Shown: positions 11,016 to 23,998, numbered from the stretch's first letter. The stretch: DNA of 60,000 nt from Diphasiastrum complanatum (GCA_029204225.1 CM055103.1:48119958-48179957), one strand, 5' to 3'. Program-made: numbers and translations. The notes: generated by a model not told the origin, from the letters alone.

Positions 11016-11559
11016 CGTTGACACCAAGTGACATCATCTATACTATGTATATAGATGTGAATTTCCATGAGCTTGGCATTCATTCTCACATGAAGAATGA
11101 AGAACTCTCCCAAGTGGTTAGGCCAGGATGATATCTTGCTTGACAAGATGTAGATATGTGAGGGACAAAGCTAGGATACGATGGTTATATGGGGATGGTT
11201 ATACGGGATGTCGTAGCTTGGTAGAAGCTTGAGCGTGCTTGATGGTGGTCTATAGGGTAAGATGGTAGTATCTCTATGGATGGGCAATTTCAAAGCGTTG
11301 TCACTTGATTTTGGCCTTGCTTTGGGCGGTTTTGACAATGGGGTTTCTAACCAACGGAAATCAAGTAGGAGGCTAGTCGTGATGTTCTTCGTTTGATGAA
11401 TGTTTATGTGGTGCAAAAGGTAAGTACGGCTCTCTTCCAATGACATTGTCAAAAGTGGCACAACATGGGTATCGATTTGTGGTCGAAATGTTTTAGTTTT
11501 GTATTGGAGTTAATAAGTTAAGAGTGAGCACTCAATCGTGCAAGTACCAGTACACAGCT

Positions 11560-12830
11560 TAGATTGTTGATGGAAATGGTACACAAATTTGGGACACAAG
11601 GATTGTAAATATTCTCTTAACTATACGCAGTTTATCTAAGGAGTTGAATTTTAAGATAGCTCGTTTAACGCACTTTGATGTTCTTCTAGAGATGTGTTGG
11701 CATGTGATGTGAAAGTCTTACATAGCTTGGGACACTCATGTGTATGAGTTTCAACATGAAAGTAAGCTTCATTCCATTTGTGACGAGTGTGACGTGCCTC
11801 CAGGACCATGAGTCTCGCCTGTCTTCCAAACTCAGTTTGGTCGCTATGAGTATCTTGTGATGCTCTTTGGTTTAACTAGCACACTAGTTACATTCATGAT
11901 GTTGATGAATGGTGTGCTTAGAACATAAATGGGTAAATTTGCCGTCAATTTATTGATGATATTTTGACCTACAATGCAAGTGAGGTCAAGCATATGAATC
12001 GTCTTAGGAATGTGGTCTATTTTGAGAAAAAACAAGTTGTTTGTTGATGCTAAAAAGATTTTTTAAAAAGAAAATTGAGTATTAAGGTCATATTGTGACT
12101 ATTGATGGAGTAAGATTTGATACTAAAAAAATTGTTGTGTTTGTTGTGTGGCATGTACAAGCTTATTTGATAGCATTGCCATCTTTCCTAGGATTGGCAA
12201 ATTTTGTAAAATATATTAAAGATTACTCCATCATTGTAGTGCCTATGTCAAAGATGACTCAAAAGAACAAGTTTGTTAGTGGATTGTGAACTACAACAAG
12301 CAAGTTTTGATCGATTAAAGCAAACTATTGTTGAGTTCGTTACTCTAACAATTGTAGACCCTCAAAAACCCCATAGGGAGAGATGGTCTAAACTTGTGCA
12401 AGAATTTCAAATGGAAATTTGATATAAGAAACGAGCAGAAAATTGAGTGGCTGCTGCATCGTCTTGGATAGTGTATCAAATGTAATTTGTGGTCATTGAG
12501 AATGGCCTTAGTTGAAATTAAGAAGGGTCAACTAGAAAATATTCAACATAAGAAAGTCGAGTTTGAGATGTGTCATGGCCATGTACAGATTCACACTTAA
12601 CTATATCATCAATGATGGTTTTGTTAAGAGGAATGACAAGTTTAGCATTCTTGTCATGAATAACCCTAGTGCAAATCATTTTGGTATGGATACAATCTAT
12701 GAAATGATCCGACATTATTTGTAGTGACCTAAATTAACAAAGATGTCCATAGTTATGTGTCACATCGTTTAAGTGTCAAGTTAGTAAAGTTGAAAGGATT
12801 AAAATTCCTAGATTGCTACACACATTAGTT
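11560..12830 (+). mobile_element. Ty3/gypsy pol remnant (protease tail, RT, RNase H, integrase zinc region)
   Basis: Heavily frameshifted. A protease-end block (LLEMCWHVM*KSYIAWDTHV near 11680-11750) is followed by TQFGRYEYLVMLFGLTS (about 11828-11880) and a decayed YIDDI region (NLLMIF). Next comes IVTIDGVRFDTKKI and FLGLANFVKYIKDYS (12085-12250), matching 'G..V...GI.VDP.KI' and the 'FLGL..YYR+FI..FS' block. RERWSKLVQEFQMEI near 12375 matches RNase H. A zinc-binding integrase segment (NHFGMDTIYEMIRHY and CHRFKCQVSK) runs to about 12830. The N-terminal RT fingers are missing between protease and palm. Confidence 0.8.
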
Positions 12831-13720
12831 CATTATGTTTTTCATGTTCCACGTTTAGGAGGGCAAACAATGTTTTCTCAAGAAGAGAAGGAATGTCATG
12901 TACTTATGCTTCCGTTTCAATGTTAATACATTGGACCTATAAATTGTAAATGTAAACATTTAAATGGCTTACATACGCATGTGTTGTTTTTTAAGGAAAT
13001 GTAAAATGGCAAGTTTCAATGAACTTGGCTACTTGATAGCATTTGGCATGCGGTACTAAGTCTCAATTCAAAGGCTGCTGGACTGACCTCCTAAAAAGTA
13101 AGAGTTGACTAGTCACAAGACATGTCATATGCGCACTAGGACACTTGTATGAGTGACACATTGGATGGTCCACCTAATTGCACTGCTATTTGTCAGGATA
13201 CTACCAAGTGACGAGTGTAAGTTGTGCATGTATCGACATTAGGAAGTGTCAAGGTCAAGTGGGTGCTTGAAGGAAGACCTCTTGAGTATGCCTCGTCTTT
13301 GCTAAAAATGCAGCTATGGCTAGGAGGAGACTTTCTCTTATATGTTTATGTTAGAAACATGCTATGCATTATCAAAGAGATTAGTAAAGTGGTTGATTGG
13401 TGCTACTTTGGTGCCTTTCAAATTTTGTTGGCTTAGCTTTGTGAGAAATGGATTCTTGATAACCTTTCTATAGATTTAATAAGGAGCATGAGTTCATTCA
13501 TGGTTCCCTTAGGCTCTTGCACCAAAAAGTTTAAGCAGAACACCTTAAACGAAGTTATAACTAGAAAATATCACTAATCGAGTTAAGAACCACATCCCTC
13601 GATATCAATGGACTCCCGATGTATATGGAGTGCGATTTGTTCAAGAATTATTTGAAAAACCGCGCACATTTAGGAAAGGGTTCCTTTTATCCGCAAGTTT
13701 CCTTCAAAAGCTTGGTTTTT
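12831..13720. other. Intergenic, no assignable feature
   Basis: AT-rich sequence with short open frames (for example 13224-13436) that match nothing I recognise and have no splice or repeat context. It may be further gypsy decay. Confidence 0.4.
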
Positions 13721-13722
13721 TT

Positions 13723-13760
13723 TCTCCTCTTCGAGCCTTGTCAAAGGCTCGAAGAGAAGA
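13723..13760. repeat. 15-bp stem, 8-nt loop hairpin
   Basis: TCTCCTCTTCGAGCC (13723-13737) pairs with GGCTCGAAGAGAAGA (13746-13760) with one mismatch, around the loop TTGTCAAA. It lies about 260 bp beyond the 3' end of the EamA gene coding region. No U-tract follows. It could be a small foldback or part of a transcript 3' region. Confidence 0.7.
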
Positions 13761-14016
13761 AAGAGCCGAGGCGTTCTGGCCCAAATTCTTTGAGAAGTTT
13801 TCCTCTCACCTTTTAACTTAGTGCATCCTTTTGAACAAAACTAAGAGTTCTGACTTATGACACAGGAATAATCTTCTCGTAGTATACACATTACCTAGTT
13901 TGCAAAATTTCTCTCAATAAGTTCTCAAAGAATTGGCATGCTAAAATAGCTTCCTTTATACCAAAAAGAGGATGCTCTTTATTTAAGACAGACAACCTAA
14001 ATCATCTTTGCAGCTC

Positions 14017-17000
14017 TCAAAATTTCTTACTCCACAGTTTGGACCTAGCTCGTCTGTGGCCCGCCAAACTTTTTGGTATCATTACATCTTGAGCTTTTCT
14101 TTCCAATTTCTCAGTAAAGACCTCTGTACATAGAAGACCATTTGGCTCGTTCTTAGTTAAATCCATCACAGAAATGGCCATGCAAGGTGGTTCCTCCACC
14201 CGCCCAAATAACTGCACTGTCAAACTCCCACCTGACAAATCAACAAGTACGTTATAAGAAGATGTTCTCAAAGCATTCAGCAGTGAAATCTCAGCTCATT
14301 CTCTTTTATATACTCACCTAGAATCAAAAGAGCCCCTATCCAACCGGCAGCTCCCCACCTTTCTCCAAGCAAGCTCCATGCAAAACCAGCACCCCAAAGG
14401 GGTTCCAAAGTGTAGATCACTGCAGCTTCTGTTGCAGAGACATCTCGCATAGATACCAACTGCAGCAATAACGACGACAGCAATACGAAGCAAGTATCTT
14501 ATGTCCAGATAACAAAACTCCTCATTACAATGGTGCACTTGTTACGACTTCATTTAAACTGAAAAAACTCTTATGTCACTTGAAACATACCTCAATCCAC
14601 AAGGGAAACGCTGTTGACATAAGTCCAGTGTACAGCATGGGATGCCAGGGGACTGCCGCCATCGCTTGTGACAGGGATGCAATGTTGAATGCTTGCGGAT
14701 TAAGAGCAAAGGCTCTGAGGTCGGCATTGTTCCAAAGTGACCAGAAAGTCGAAAAGAAAGCGATTACAAAAAGCTGCAAAACCACTCACATAGAAAGTCA
14801 GGACGTAGCGAGTAAAAGCGTCTGTTTAGGAAAATTTCAAAGAACTCATAAATGTCAAGCATCACTTCTAGGGAATGAGAAGATGAAAGTCGACTCCGTC
14901 TTGTAGAAAATTCCAAAACAGGAACGGTATGGCAGGCTAAGTATGATTCAGAAACCCCAAAAAATAGACAAGGCAGAAGTATCCACCTGCAAAGAGAGAA
15001 GCGGCATAGATGCATCTGATGGAAGCTTCCTAGAATGGTGCTCTGTACGAAGCATGTGGATGCCAAAAAAAACTGCACTTACAAAGCTCCAAAGATCCCC
15101 GACCTAGACATCTCAACAGCAAAGACTTCCCTGTCACATTGTCTAACATTATCTGCTATAAGTACAGTCAACAACTCTGTAAAAACTAAATAACCAGCCT
15201 TCTTCTTTTGGTCTGTTTACAAATGAAGCTTACCGATACATTGGACCCACTTGACTCTAAAAGACCCACTCCAAGAAGCGACACAGCAGCAGCAGCCCAT
15301 GTGATTTTTGGAATTTTGACACCCAAAATGCCAGATATAATCGGTACTACAATAACCTATGAATAGAATTTATGACCGTCAGTACAGAATTGAAAGTTGA
15401 ATAACCCCTCCAAAGATTCTTACAAGATTGTCCTCAAGAGGCATACGAAACATTTCTCTATTCAAAAAATAAGAAAAAACACAAAATCAAAGCCTGGAGC
15501 TTCTATTTGTATCCGCTGCACAAAAACTGAAGCACCCTCCAACAAAGTCTAGACCATATCAATCACGTAGTTTCTAAGCATTGTGGAGTTCGCATCAAAT
15601 GCCCAAATAGCAAATAACAAAAACAAGATCAAGTTTGTTTCCATCCTTTCAGCCCCAATGGGTGTCATTGAAGTAAGTTGAATGGTGAACTTGCTATGGA
15701 AGAATGTGTACCAATCTCGACAAATATACAGCCTAATCTTGAAAAGTCTTGTACATTTAACCACGAATAAAAAAAACCTCCTATGGGTGCACCGAAGAGT
15801 TTTCTTATTTATTTTTTAACCTTCTATGCCACCACTGAGCTCCAATGGCATACTAGGGACTAGAAGTATTCACGTTTAATGCAAAAACATTTGTTTTCTA
15901 GATGTAATTTACTTGCAATGCAGATTTAGCCTCTGCATATACAATGTCATACAATAAACGATTGAACAGGGAAAATAGGAAGGCAAGCAGCACAGCATTC
16001 TACAACAAAAGGCATTTACTCTGAACAAGAAAACTGCTTATCAAGCCTCTCTCATAGCTTTGAATCTTGACGAGTATATAACTTCTCTTTGCTTAGTCAA
16101 GGATCATGGGAATCATACCGTGAAAGTGGAGATGAACGAAGCATGACCAGCCTCAGTTGTTACAAGTCCAATACATTGAGTTAGATAGCCTATGCTTGCC
16201 AGCACTCCTAACTCAAATCCTGCGCTTCCTAGTTGCTTGATTTTCAAAGCACGCCATAAAAAAGGTGAAAATGCCAGAGAAGCTATTGCAAACCGACCTG
16301 CAGAAAAGGTTGCTGGATCTAGCATTGCCTGAGATTGTTTTATGACGGAAACATTGCTACCTGCACAATTTCAATCATGTTCTAACCCTTTCAGAGATCA
16401 ACACCCCATACATCTAAAGGGCCTTCCAGGGTTACCATTCACCAACACTTGTTTCATGCAAAATGACGTTACATCACAGTGAAAACCAGAAACCTCAAAC
16501 GGAATTGCAAATAGATCCTACAATGACTACAAACTAAGATCACAGATTTTGATCTTAATGACATTTTCTTGCCTGCTCCAAGAAATACTAGAAAGAAAAC
16601 TTAATTGTTGTTGAATATGAGATTGGGAGGCATGCGTGTCGTGTGTTAGTGAGGGCCACCTTTCCCCGATTCCACTTCAATCAGCTACATAATGGGACAT
16701 TCAAGAGAATAAGGATTGGGTGGCTTTCTTGCAGCTAACCAAAAGGAGTCCAACTAGTTACAAGGCTCCCAATACAAATCATGACACTTCCTATAAGATC
16801 TACTTAGCAAGAAGAAAATCATGTGATTTTATATTTCAGCTCAAACATTTATGCACAACACCTGAGCTTCTTCTACCTAAAACTTAAATTGAGACTCACT
16901 TTGTTTTCTAGGTTGAGAATTAGACCAAGAAAATAGTCATTAGGTAACAATGGCTTTGTGATATTTTGGAAATAACAAGCTGGGGAGCTGAGCATAGTTC

Positions 17001-17933
17001 CCAGACAATTCAAATCGATTGAAATAGTATGAATAAGTTCGAATTGGGCTCCAGCCTCCTGCCAAATTATTTGAAAAACCACCCAAAAAATACAAATTGT
17101 GGGAAAAGGCCCAAGGGGGTCAATATCAGAATTTTGAAGTAACAGACCAGATATGAAAGCTAAGTAAATGACCTGAATCTTTTTATTTATATAATAGCGG
17201 AGGCAAATCTACTGAAAAAAGGTGACACCAAGATTCAAAAAATCACTGCATGAAATTCCAATTCCTTTTGCTTCATAGCTGTACTTAAATAAGTTGGGAA
17301 CTCACCGTACAAGATAGTAAGAATATTAAGCAGGAAAATGCCTTTTGCACGGGGGCTGACGAGGCCCTTTAGCTTGGTCCACCAGTAGTTTTGGTCCCTG
17401 TCGTCGTTGCTAATGCCTCTTGCTGACCTTTCTAACAAAGAGGAACTTAGCAACTTATCGAATGACTGTTGCAAGCTCTCATTTGAAGAAGCCTTTGTTG
17501 TTCCAACTTCATTTTCACCAAACAAATCTTCAAATACCTCCCTATGATCTACAGTAGACTCTCTGGAGACCTTGCCACCGGCTACAAGAATAGTTGGACT
17601 ATTATGTGAACGAGAAGGTAACTTATCGCTGGATCTGGCTTCCAACGTCACCCGAGATTCGTGAGGAAGACAAGCGCCGTGCTGAAAAATATTACGACTT
17701 CTTTGCCGACTCCAAACAAACTGCGTGCTGCTGTTTTGCGTTAATCCAGTAGAATGGTTAAGTACAAAAAATACACATTTAAGAAAAAATCTCTGGGAGG
17801 TTCGATGTGATTGGCTATATTGAAGAATGCCGCTATTCTCAAATCTGCCTTGAAATTTTGATGTTTGAGAAGAAGTTGCGCATCCTGGAATAGAAGAAGC
17901 ACATGTACAAGGGGGCAATGAAACCCTGGCCAT
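14017..17933 (-). CDS. EamA-family (drug/metabolite transporter superfamily) membrane protein, probably plastid-targeted; 7 exons, 549 aa
   Basis: Coding exons on the minus strand: 17306-17933, 16119-16360, 15234-15356, 14987-15103, 14591-14773, 14318-14459 and 14017-14231. All junctions are GT-AG, phases agree, and the total is 1,650 nt with no internal stop. I chose the ATG at 17933 (MARVSLPPCTCASS); the frame is open slightly upstream but has no earlier ATG there. About 190 N-terminal residues are Ser/Arg-rich and poor in acids at the start, like a chloroplast transit peptide. Membrane helices follow from LVSPRAKGIFLLNILTILYG. Family landmarks: TFSAGRFAIASLAFSP, EAGHASFISTFT, FFGIHMLRTEH, PWHPMLYTG, then DVSATEAAVIYTLEPLWGAG, FAWSLLGERWG and GGSLTVQLFG, the last helices of a ten-helix EamA pair. 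Substrate is unknown. The exon 4 donor (CAG|GTGGAT) is weak but gives a gapless join. Confidence 0.9.
15357..16118 (-). other. Intron 2 of the EamA gene
   Basis: 762 bp between donor ACG|GTATGA (exon ends at 16119) and acceptor ATTCATAG (exon starts at 15356). Intron 1 is 16361-17305 (945 bp); the remaining introns are 86-213 bp. No transposon is recognised in any of them. Confidence 0.8.
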
Positions 17934-19480
17934 GAAGCCCAATGAAGCAGACGAATGGGAAGACTTCTCAAAAATAAGAATTTCAGTTCTACTCAGGGAT
18001 GAGTAACGATTTCCTACCGCCCCCTGAGAAGAGGTAAACGTTACCCAATCAGCTGCGATAAATTTCTAGCGTAGAACGGACAATTTATGCAATGTCTTCA
18101 AGTTGAAGCAGGCGCAAAGATGGACAGCAAACACGGTCTTATAGACAACATAGGCCATTTAGGATACTATTCGAGAATGATATAAAACCTCGTACGAATG
18201 ATCTCTCGATACAGGGCTTAATAGCAAAGTTGAGAGCCGTGAGAAGAAGAGCATTGTATTGATTACAGCAACCAATACACCGATATCCGCATGCGGTTTG
18301 CCGCCAATAGTCTTACTGGATACGAATCTAAAATAGGGTGACATTACCAAGAAATGAGGGCTTTACAGATATAACTGAATGCAAAGCGAAGGTAACTCAA
18401 CTACTCGGAAAGCAATGAACAAGATAAATTTCAAGCCAAATCGGACTTATTGCTCCAAGATAAATTTACAGGGTAAGGTAAAAAATATTATAGCTAATAG
18501 AGCACAAAACATCTATTCTCATGAGCGCGTTCTAGAGTCTTCTATGATCACGAAACATCCAGAAAGTCAGGAAGAAGCTAAATTATCATGCCAGATCCAA
18601 ATTATGCTCCAATGAATAGATGCATACGAGGTAAAACATTTTATAGCTATATTGAACAGAAACCTCTACTCTCATCCTCACGTTCTCAAGTCTTATAATG
18701 GATGATTAGCAGCCGAATCAAATAACGAATAAGCAAGTATCAACATAGAAGGCTTCTGTGCTGCATCGAAGAATATTACCAAGAATTCTGTGCTGAATCA
18801 GATCATATTAAAAGCCATCAACGCTGCAGATCCAGCCACAAAATACCAGATTAATTATGAAAACACGTACATAAACAACGATCTATCTCAGATTCCAAGA
18901 AAACAGTAACGATGGATCGACAAATGGCGGGGTTAAGCCTTAAGGGAAGAGAGAGCGAGCGCCATCGCCGAAGCCGAAGAAGACGATCAAAGCTCGCAAG
19001 CGTAGACGGGCTACAGCCGGTTCCCACCGACAGACTCCAACACAGCATGTGACCGGTAAGCTGCCCAGCCGAGGCGCCACCGGCCTGGGCAGTCTCCTAA
19101 ACTTTGCGGCAATTCCAGAGTATGTGGGCAGCACCCACTTTTGCGTCCGTTTGGATCAGAGATGCGGAGACCCAGAACCTTAACAATGGGTCCCACCAAA
19201 ATCTGGATAGGCTCGGGAGTCTCAAGGGTGTTAGCCCTTAAGGCTTAAAGGCACTGCTGGGGCATCTGGCCTAGCCAGCTACCAACATGATTAGGGCAGC
19301 AAACAAAACGCGGGATTAGGGCAGCAAGTGTGCTCATCAAATTTTTTATAATATCCCTGCTTTTATTAAAAAATGATGAGAAAACTCATGATCATACAAG
19401 AAGATTAAAGTATTTTAAATAATATCATAGAACGACAAACATGAATTAAGCTATCCATAGCTAAGTAAAAATTTAAAATA
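17934..19480 (-). promoter_or_regulatory. Upstream region of the EamA gene
   Basis: No clear TATA box or coding sequence is seen. A GC-richer block at 18930-19200 (local ORFs rich in Arg and Pro on the minus strand) is unlike the AT-rich surroundings and could hold the 5' untranslated exon or promoter. It contains the inverted repeat CTGCCCAGCCGAGGCG/GGCCTGGGCAG near 19060-19092. The transcription start cannot be placed from sequence alone. Confidence 0.3.
18933..19248. repeat. 14-bp inverted repeat pair bounding 316 bp
   Basis: TTAAGCCTTAAGGG at 18933-18946 and its exact complement CCCTTAAGGCTTAA at 19235-19248 face each other. Each arm is itself nearly palindromic (CCTTAAGG). No target-site duplication is visible, so a MITE is possible but unproven. 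Confidence 0.4.
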
Positions 19481-19485
19481 GAGAG

Positions 19486-20190
19486 CTAATTACTCAAAGC
19501 CAACTCAACTGCCTGATGTAAATCACTAACTAAAATAGATCCAGTAATAGGTAATGCAGGAAGCTTTGAAGCAGCTGCTTCTGCAAACTGAGCCCATCGA
19601 AGAATTGAAAGCGCCTGTGAACGTTGTAATGCATAGAAATATGTTGACGGTAGAAAGAAACAATGACGAATGGTAAGGTAATGCTTTGTCCTTGGCGTTT
19701 CACCATAAGCTCCGCACATAAAGATAAAAAATCATTAAATTTCTTGTGAAGACAACCGTATGTTTCCAAGGCAAAGGGGATGAAATCTTCACCGGGCGCA
19801 CGATCATTATAATCTCGCTCCTTTTCTTGAACTGCGTGAGATGCAGCGGCCCCTTGCGTGGTGGAAGAACGACGAGGGAGGTCCTGACGAGAAGGATCAG
19901 CAATGACAGCATCTCCTAGAGTACAAATTCCATCACGCGAGAGAACAAGGTCAACTTGTCGTCGAGAAGATTGCGAAGAAGGCCCTGGTAAAATTTGTGC
20001 ATGTTCTCGAACAACATGAAAACCACTATCATGAGCAATAGTAGCAAGGGCATCACGAATGGAATCATGTGAAAAAATATGTGCCCCACCTGAGGGGCAC
20101 TGCATAAGATGAGTACCCAAGGAATTCAACACATGCCCACATGAACACTTAGAGAGACCAATTAACATTGGATGTGTGGCCTGGACCAGC
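19486..20190 (-). mobile_element. Non-LTR retroelement C-terminal region: CCHC-like zinc motif plus nuclease-like domain
   Basis: On the minus strand LSKCSCGHVLNSLGTHLMQC gives a C-x-C-x8-H-x3-C zinc motif. It is followed by HDSIRDALATIAHDSG, then RRQVDLVLSRDG, DAVIADPSRQDLPRR, and DFIPFALETYGCLH. I recognise this order from the region downstream of RT in a class of non-LTR elements of algae and early land plants, where the 'R..DL.L...G....D..V.DP' core looks like a PD-(D/E)XK-type nuclease. A frameshift near 19640-19700 moves the C-terminal part (LQRSQALSILRWAQF) into another frame ending at 19486. RT is absent, so this is a fragment. Host-gene origin cannot be excluded. Confidence 0.5.
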
Positions 20191-20239
20191 ACAAAAAAGA
20201 AGACGAGCTCAAACTGCATCAGAAGGTGAATCATTTTTG

Positions 20240-23200
20240 GTGGGTCTCAAAGTTTTTGGATTTTTTTTATTCGAGCATATGAGCACACAATTTCAAACCT
20301 GTGAACACAAGCACAGACACCAAATTTCTTTGGCGAATGCATATGTGCCGGCACGCGCAGACGTGGACACCAGATTTATTGGTGGGCCTCCAAATTCTCA
20401 CAAGCAAACACACATTTTAAAAGACTTATTGTTGTTTTACTATCCATGAAGACTCTCTGTGAATTGCAAAATGCTTATGAGACAAAAGAACAACTGTGCA
20501 CGAGAGCTTGGGCAAAATGGGCAGGTTTCTATGAATAAAAAATTAACCTTATAATTAAAAAAAAAAAACGTGTGGTTCTGATTTGGCCCTAAGATGCAGT
20601 CCTGGGGGGACTTGAGGTATTATTTCTCACTAATCTAATATTGCCTTGGGTGCAAGAGGGATTTCTCTCACTTAATCAAGACCCTTGGATAGTGCCCTAG
20701 TTGTAACAAGCATTTAAGCATGTGTTGTTTTCCTACCCAAGCAGGTCTTAGCCTCTCATCTAACAGGGTCGTCTAAGGATTGAAATTATTAAGGGAGCTA
20801 TATTTTTGCGGTGCTTATGTGCCCATTGGCCAATCTTGATGTAAAGTGCCTTAAAAGTAAAAGAAATTGCTGTAAAATTCACGGTACCTCACATGATTTA
20901 TTTGTTTTCCTTGTATGTCCTCATTTGTGTGGTGAATTCGAGTAGAACACCCACCCAAGGAAAGAAATAAATGTTCACCAACTTTGCACTTTATGGAGGA
21001 CATCACATGCTTCTTTTGAGGATGTTGATATTGGTACAATGAAAGGCATATGTGATCTCTTAGAAAAGATCTCTAAAAGTGAAAAGTCATATCTCACTTG
21101 TGCAAATTCACGAACCAATACAAGGAAAGTTATGTCCCACATTTGTGTATGGCTAGATTGATAATTTAGGTAGCTTCGATGGTGCCTTTTTTAACTAATA
21201 TCATCCACTTTTGAAAGAGCCATTTTTATTTTTAATTTCCATATGGGAAAGTTAAGGGAAATGTTGGAGTGTTGACATCAAAGAAACACAAGATGTGGGG
21301 CTAGAACATGGATGCAAATTGGTGAATGCCATAATTGATGACGAAATCATCGTGAGGACACTTTGTCAAAGTGAGACAACATTTTTTTGAACATACGAGG
21401 TGCTTAAGGTTGTGCTCTTTTTTAGTGTGGGCCAATGCTTTTGATTTTCACTTGTAAGTTATTGGGACCCATACTACTTCAAAAATGGCATGAACCACAC
21501 CAAAAGGTCACTTTGGAATGTGATTTTATATGTAAAAGTTGTCCAAGTTTTACTTATTATTACCCAAAACTAGCATGCTTGGGTTAGACTTGTCCACCCA
21601 AGTTCATTTCCTTGCCCACATGTGCAGAAACATCCCAAGTCAAAGGGTATGTTCGAGGTTAAAAAAATAGTTATCAATAAAAGATGCAATGTAATTGAAT
21701 TTCAAGTAGCATTATCACGAAAAATTAATCTGCCTACATCATCTAAATTTTGACAGCACTAAAAAACTTTATAGGCCACAAAACTCATTAAAAGTTTGAA
21801 ATCAAAAGATTTTGCAATTTACAAGGTAATCCTGTCACCTAGGAATGGATTTTCACTTTTTATTCAAAACATTGGGGGCTGGGTTCAGAAACCTTTTTGA
21901 GGTTTCCCTCCAAAAATCCATATGTGAAAGAGTTCTTGGGCCTCTTTTGAGTGACAAGCTCTTAGTTGTCGATTTTTCCCATAAAACCCAAGATTTATGA
22001 CGTACAATTTTTGCCATGCCGATTTTTGAAAAAGATGCAGATTTCATTCTGGCTTTCCAAACACTGATTTGGGGTGATCTTTTGTAATGACAAAATTAAA
22101 AAAATCACGATAGAACCCGGTTAAACTGGTGAAGATGGCATGTTTTCGCCTTCTCCCCACCGCCTGCTAACGCTGTGAAATCTCATTGCTCAGAAGCGCG
22201 GCCATCGCTACAGTCTGAAGGCCATTCATACTTGTTTTCTCTGAAGTCTACTACCTTGTTGATTGTTGGATAGGGCATTTGGTGTGTGAATCCTGTTTTC
22301 GAAGTCTACTAGAAACTACAAATTACTACTTTGTAGTCCATTCTGGCCGTCGCTGCCATCTAAATCTGTGGGGCTTCTGAAATCACAAACCTGACGCATG
22401 TTTCAGCCCTCTAAAATCTGATCAATATGCTGACTGCGAAGCCATTGAGGAAGATGACCCTTGAAAGACAAAGTGCCCTATCTGCTGCGGCTGTCTTTGT
22501 TTTCTTTGCGTGAAAATCCAGCTTGAGAAGAGTAACTCGTTGCTGGAAAGCGAGAGAGATGGAACCGAAAAGAAAGTGGTGCCCACAAATTTCAAAAATT
22601 AAACTCTATAGCCACCAAAAGTGAAGATACTAAAGAACCGGTTACCTATTGAATAAAGACCCTTAACCTGTGGACAGGCCCTTGAACCTTAAGGCACATA
22701 CCTATAAATTTTTGTGAGGTAACCTTGTAATAAAGAACCTTCATTGGAATTTCTCATGGTTCTGCATTGTGATTCAAAATAACTTTCTAAACGTCTGTCC
22801 TTAATTCTAAGGAATTGTTTAGAATCTAAAGGCTATTTTGGAAAGGTTTATAATGGAACTATAAAAGAATATTTGCTTTATAGATTTAATGTAGTGAAAT
22901 TACAGTTTACACGGTGAAAAACCAGGGAAGGTGAAATGTCTCAGATTTCAAGATTTTGGGAATATTCTCTGTTTACCTCCTAGTATGGTAGTTTGAACTA
23001 AAATTTCAAATGCTAACTCTTCTTATAGCTCGTCGATTAAGACGAACCCAAAAGCAAACTTGTTGCAAATTTTATGCTTGTTTCAACGTGCGGCTTATAC
23101 AACGATCTGAACATTAATAAAGAAGTTATTATAAAAACAATATCATACCATGAACTAATATAAACATCAATATTAACAAGTTTGATATCATTACTATTTC

Positions 23201-23485
23201 GGGTTGTTGGAGGACACGTTCCGAATACTTAGCCAATCTTGTTGGAAGGTACAAACTATTACAACGAGAAGCGCATTGTTAAAATATACAATATGAATGC
23301 CATATTGATATCCTGATTGATCAAATGTCATTGCCGTTTATAAATGAATGTTTAATGATTGTAGTTTGCTATGGAAATAGAATCGACTAGTGAAGGTTTG
23401 ATGGTTATTATGTTTTGTTAGAATTTTTGGCAAATCCATGAGCTAGATCGAAGAGCGGTATTACTGTTTTTATCAAACTTATATG
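20240..23485. other. Long AT-rich intergenic stretch, nothing assignable
   Basis: No frame longer than about 65 codons and no recognised motif. One block at 22130-22580 is somewhat GC-richer and has repeated 'GAAGTCTACTA' and 'CTGAAG' words, possibly an old gene or leader, without a usable frame. The segments at 20850-21640 read as unique decayed sequence. Confidence 0.4.
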
Positions 23486-23489
23486 AACA

Positions 23490-23632
23490 AGAATCAATCT
23501 GGATGCATTTGTGGATACTAATGTTGTCATGTTGGCCGAGAAGAGCAAGATATCTACCTTTACTTTATGGCACAAAAGACTTGGACATGTCAACTCGGGT
23601 TCCATGGAGGCTATGATCATACCTTAAATGGG
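23490..23632 (+). mobile_element. Copia GAG-pre-integrase fragment
   Basis: Translates to LDAFVDTNVVMLAEKS followed by TLWHKRLGHVNSGSMEAM, the LWH.RLGH motif of the copia GAG-pre-integrase domain. It then ends in a stop, and nothing recognisable continues it. Confidence 0.75.
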
Positions 23633-23998
23633 AAATATTGACGATGATATCAGTGAAAACACGAGAGATGAATTATCCACAAAGAAAAAAAAATTGATCA
23701 TTATTTCTCCACGCAGATACAACTATGTGTAGCTTCAAAAATTTCATTTGTCCAATTGCCTCAAATGGTAACTTTTTGGTACTTCATCAAATAATCTAGA
23801 AATTCTAGTCTAGATGCAATGTATAAAATCTAGCCAATTAGAATGGGTCCAAATCTGACCTCATTCACTTATCTACTTGCCAAAAATAGTACAAATACTA
23901 TTTAGGCCTTTATTGACAAATATGAACCTATCTCTAAGTTGAGATTTCATCTTGGCCTCAAAATTTTCAAATAAACAATCAAACTTGTTGACAATTTT

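Noticed and set aside
11171-11461. 96-codon minus-strand frame
   Set aside because: Lies in a decayed plus-strand gypsy region, has no recognisable domain, and its Thr/Pro/His composition is unlike a conserved protein.
17741-17971. Overlapping frame in EamA exon 1
   Set aside because: It is an out-of-frame shadow without family motifs. The chosen frame joins in phase to all later exons.
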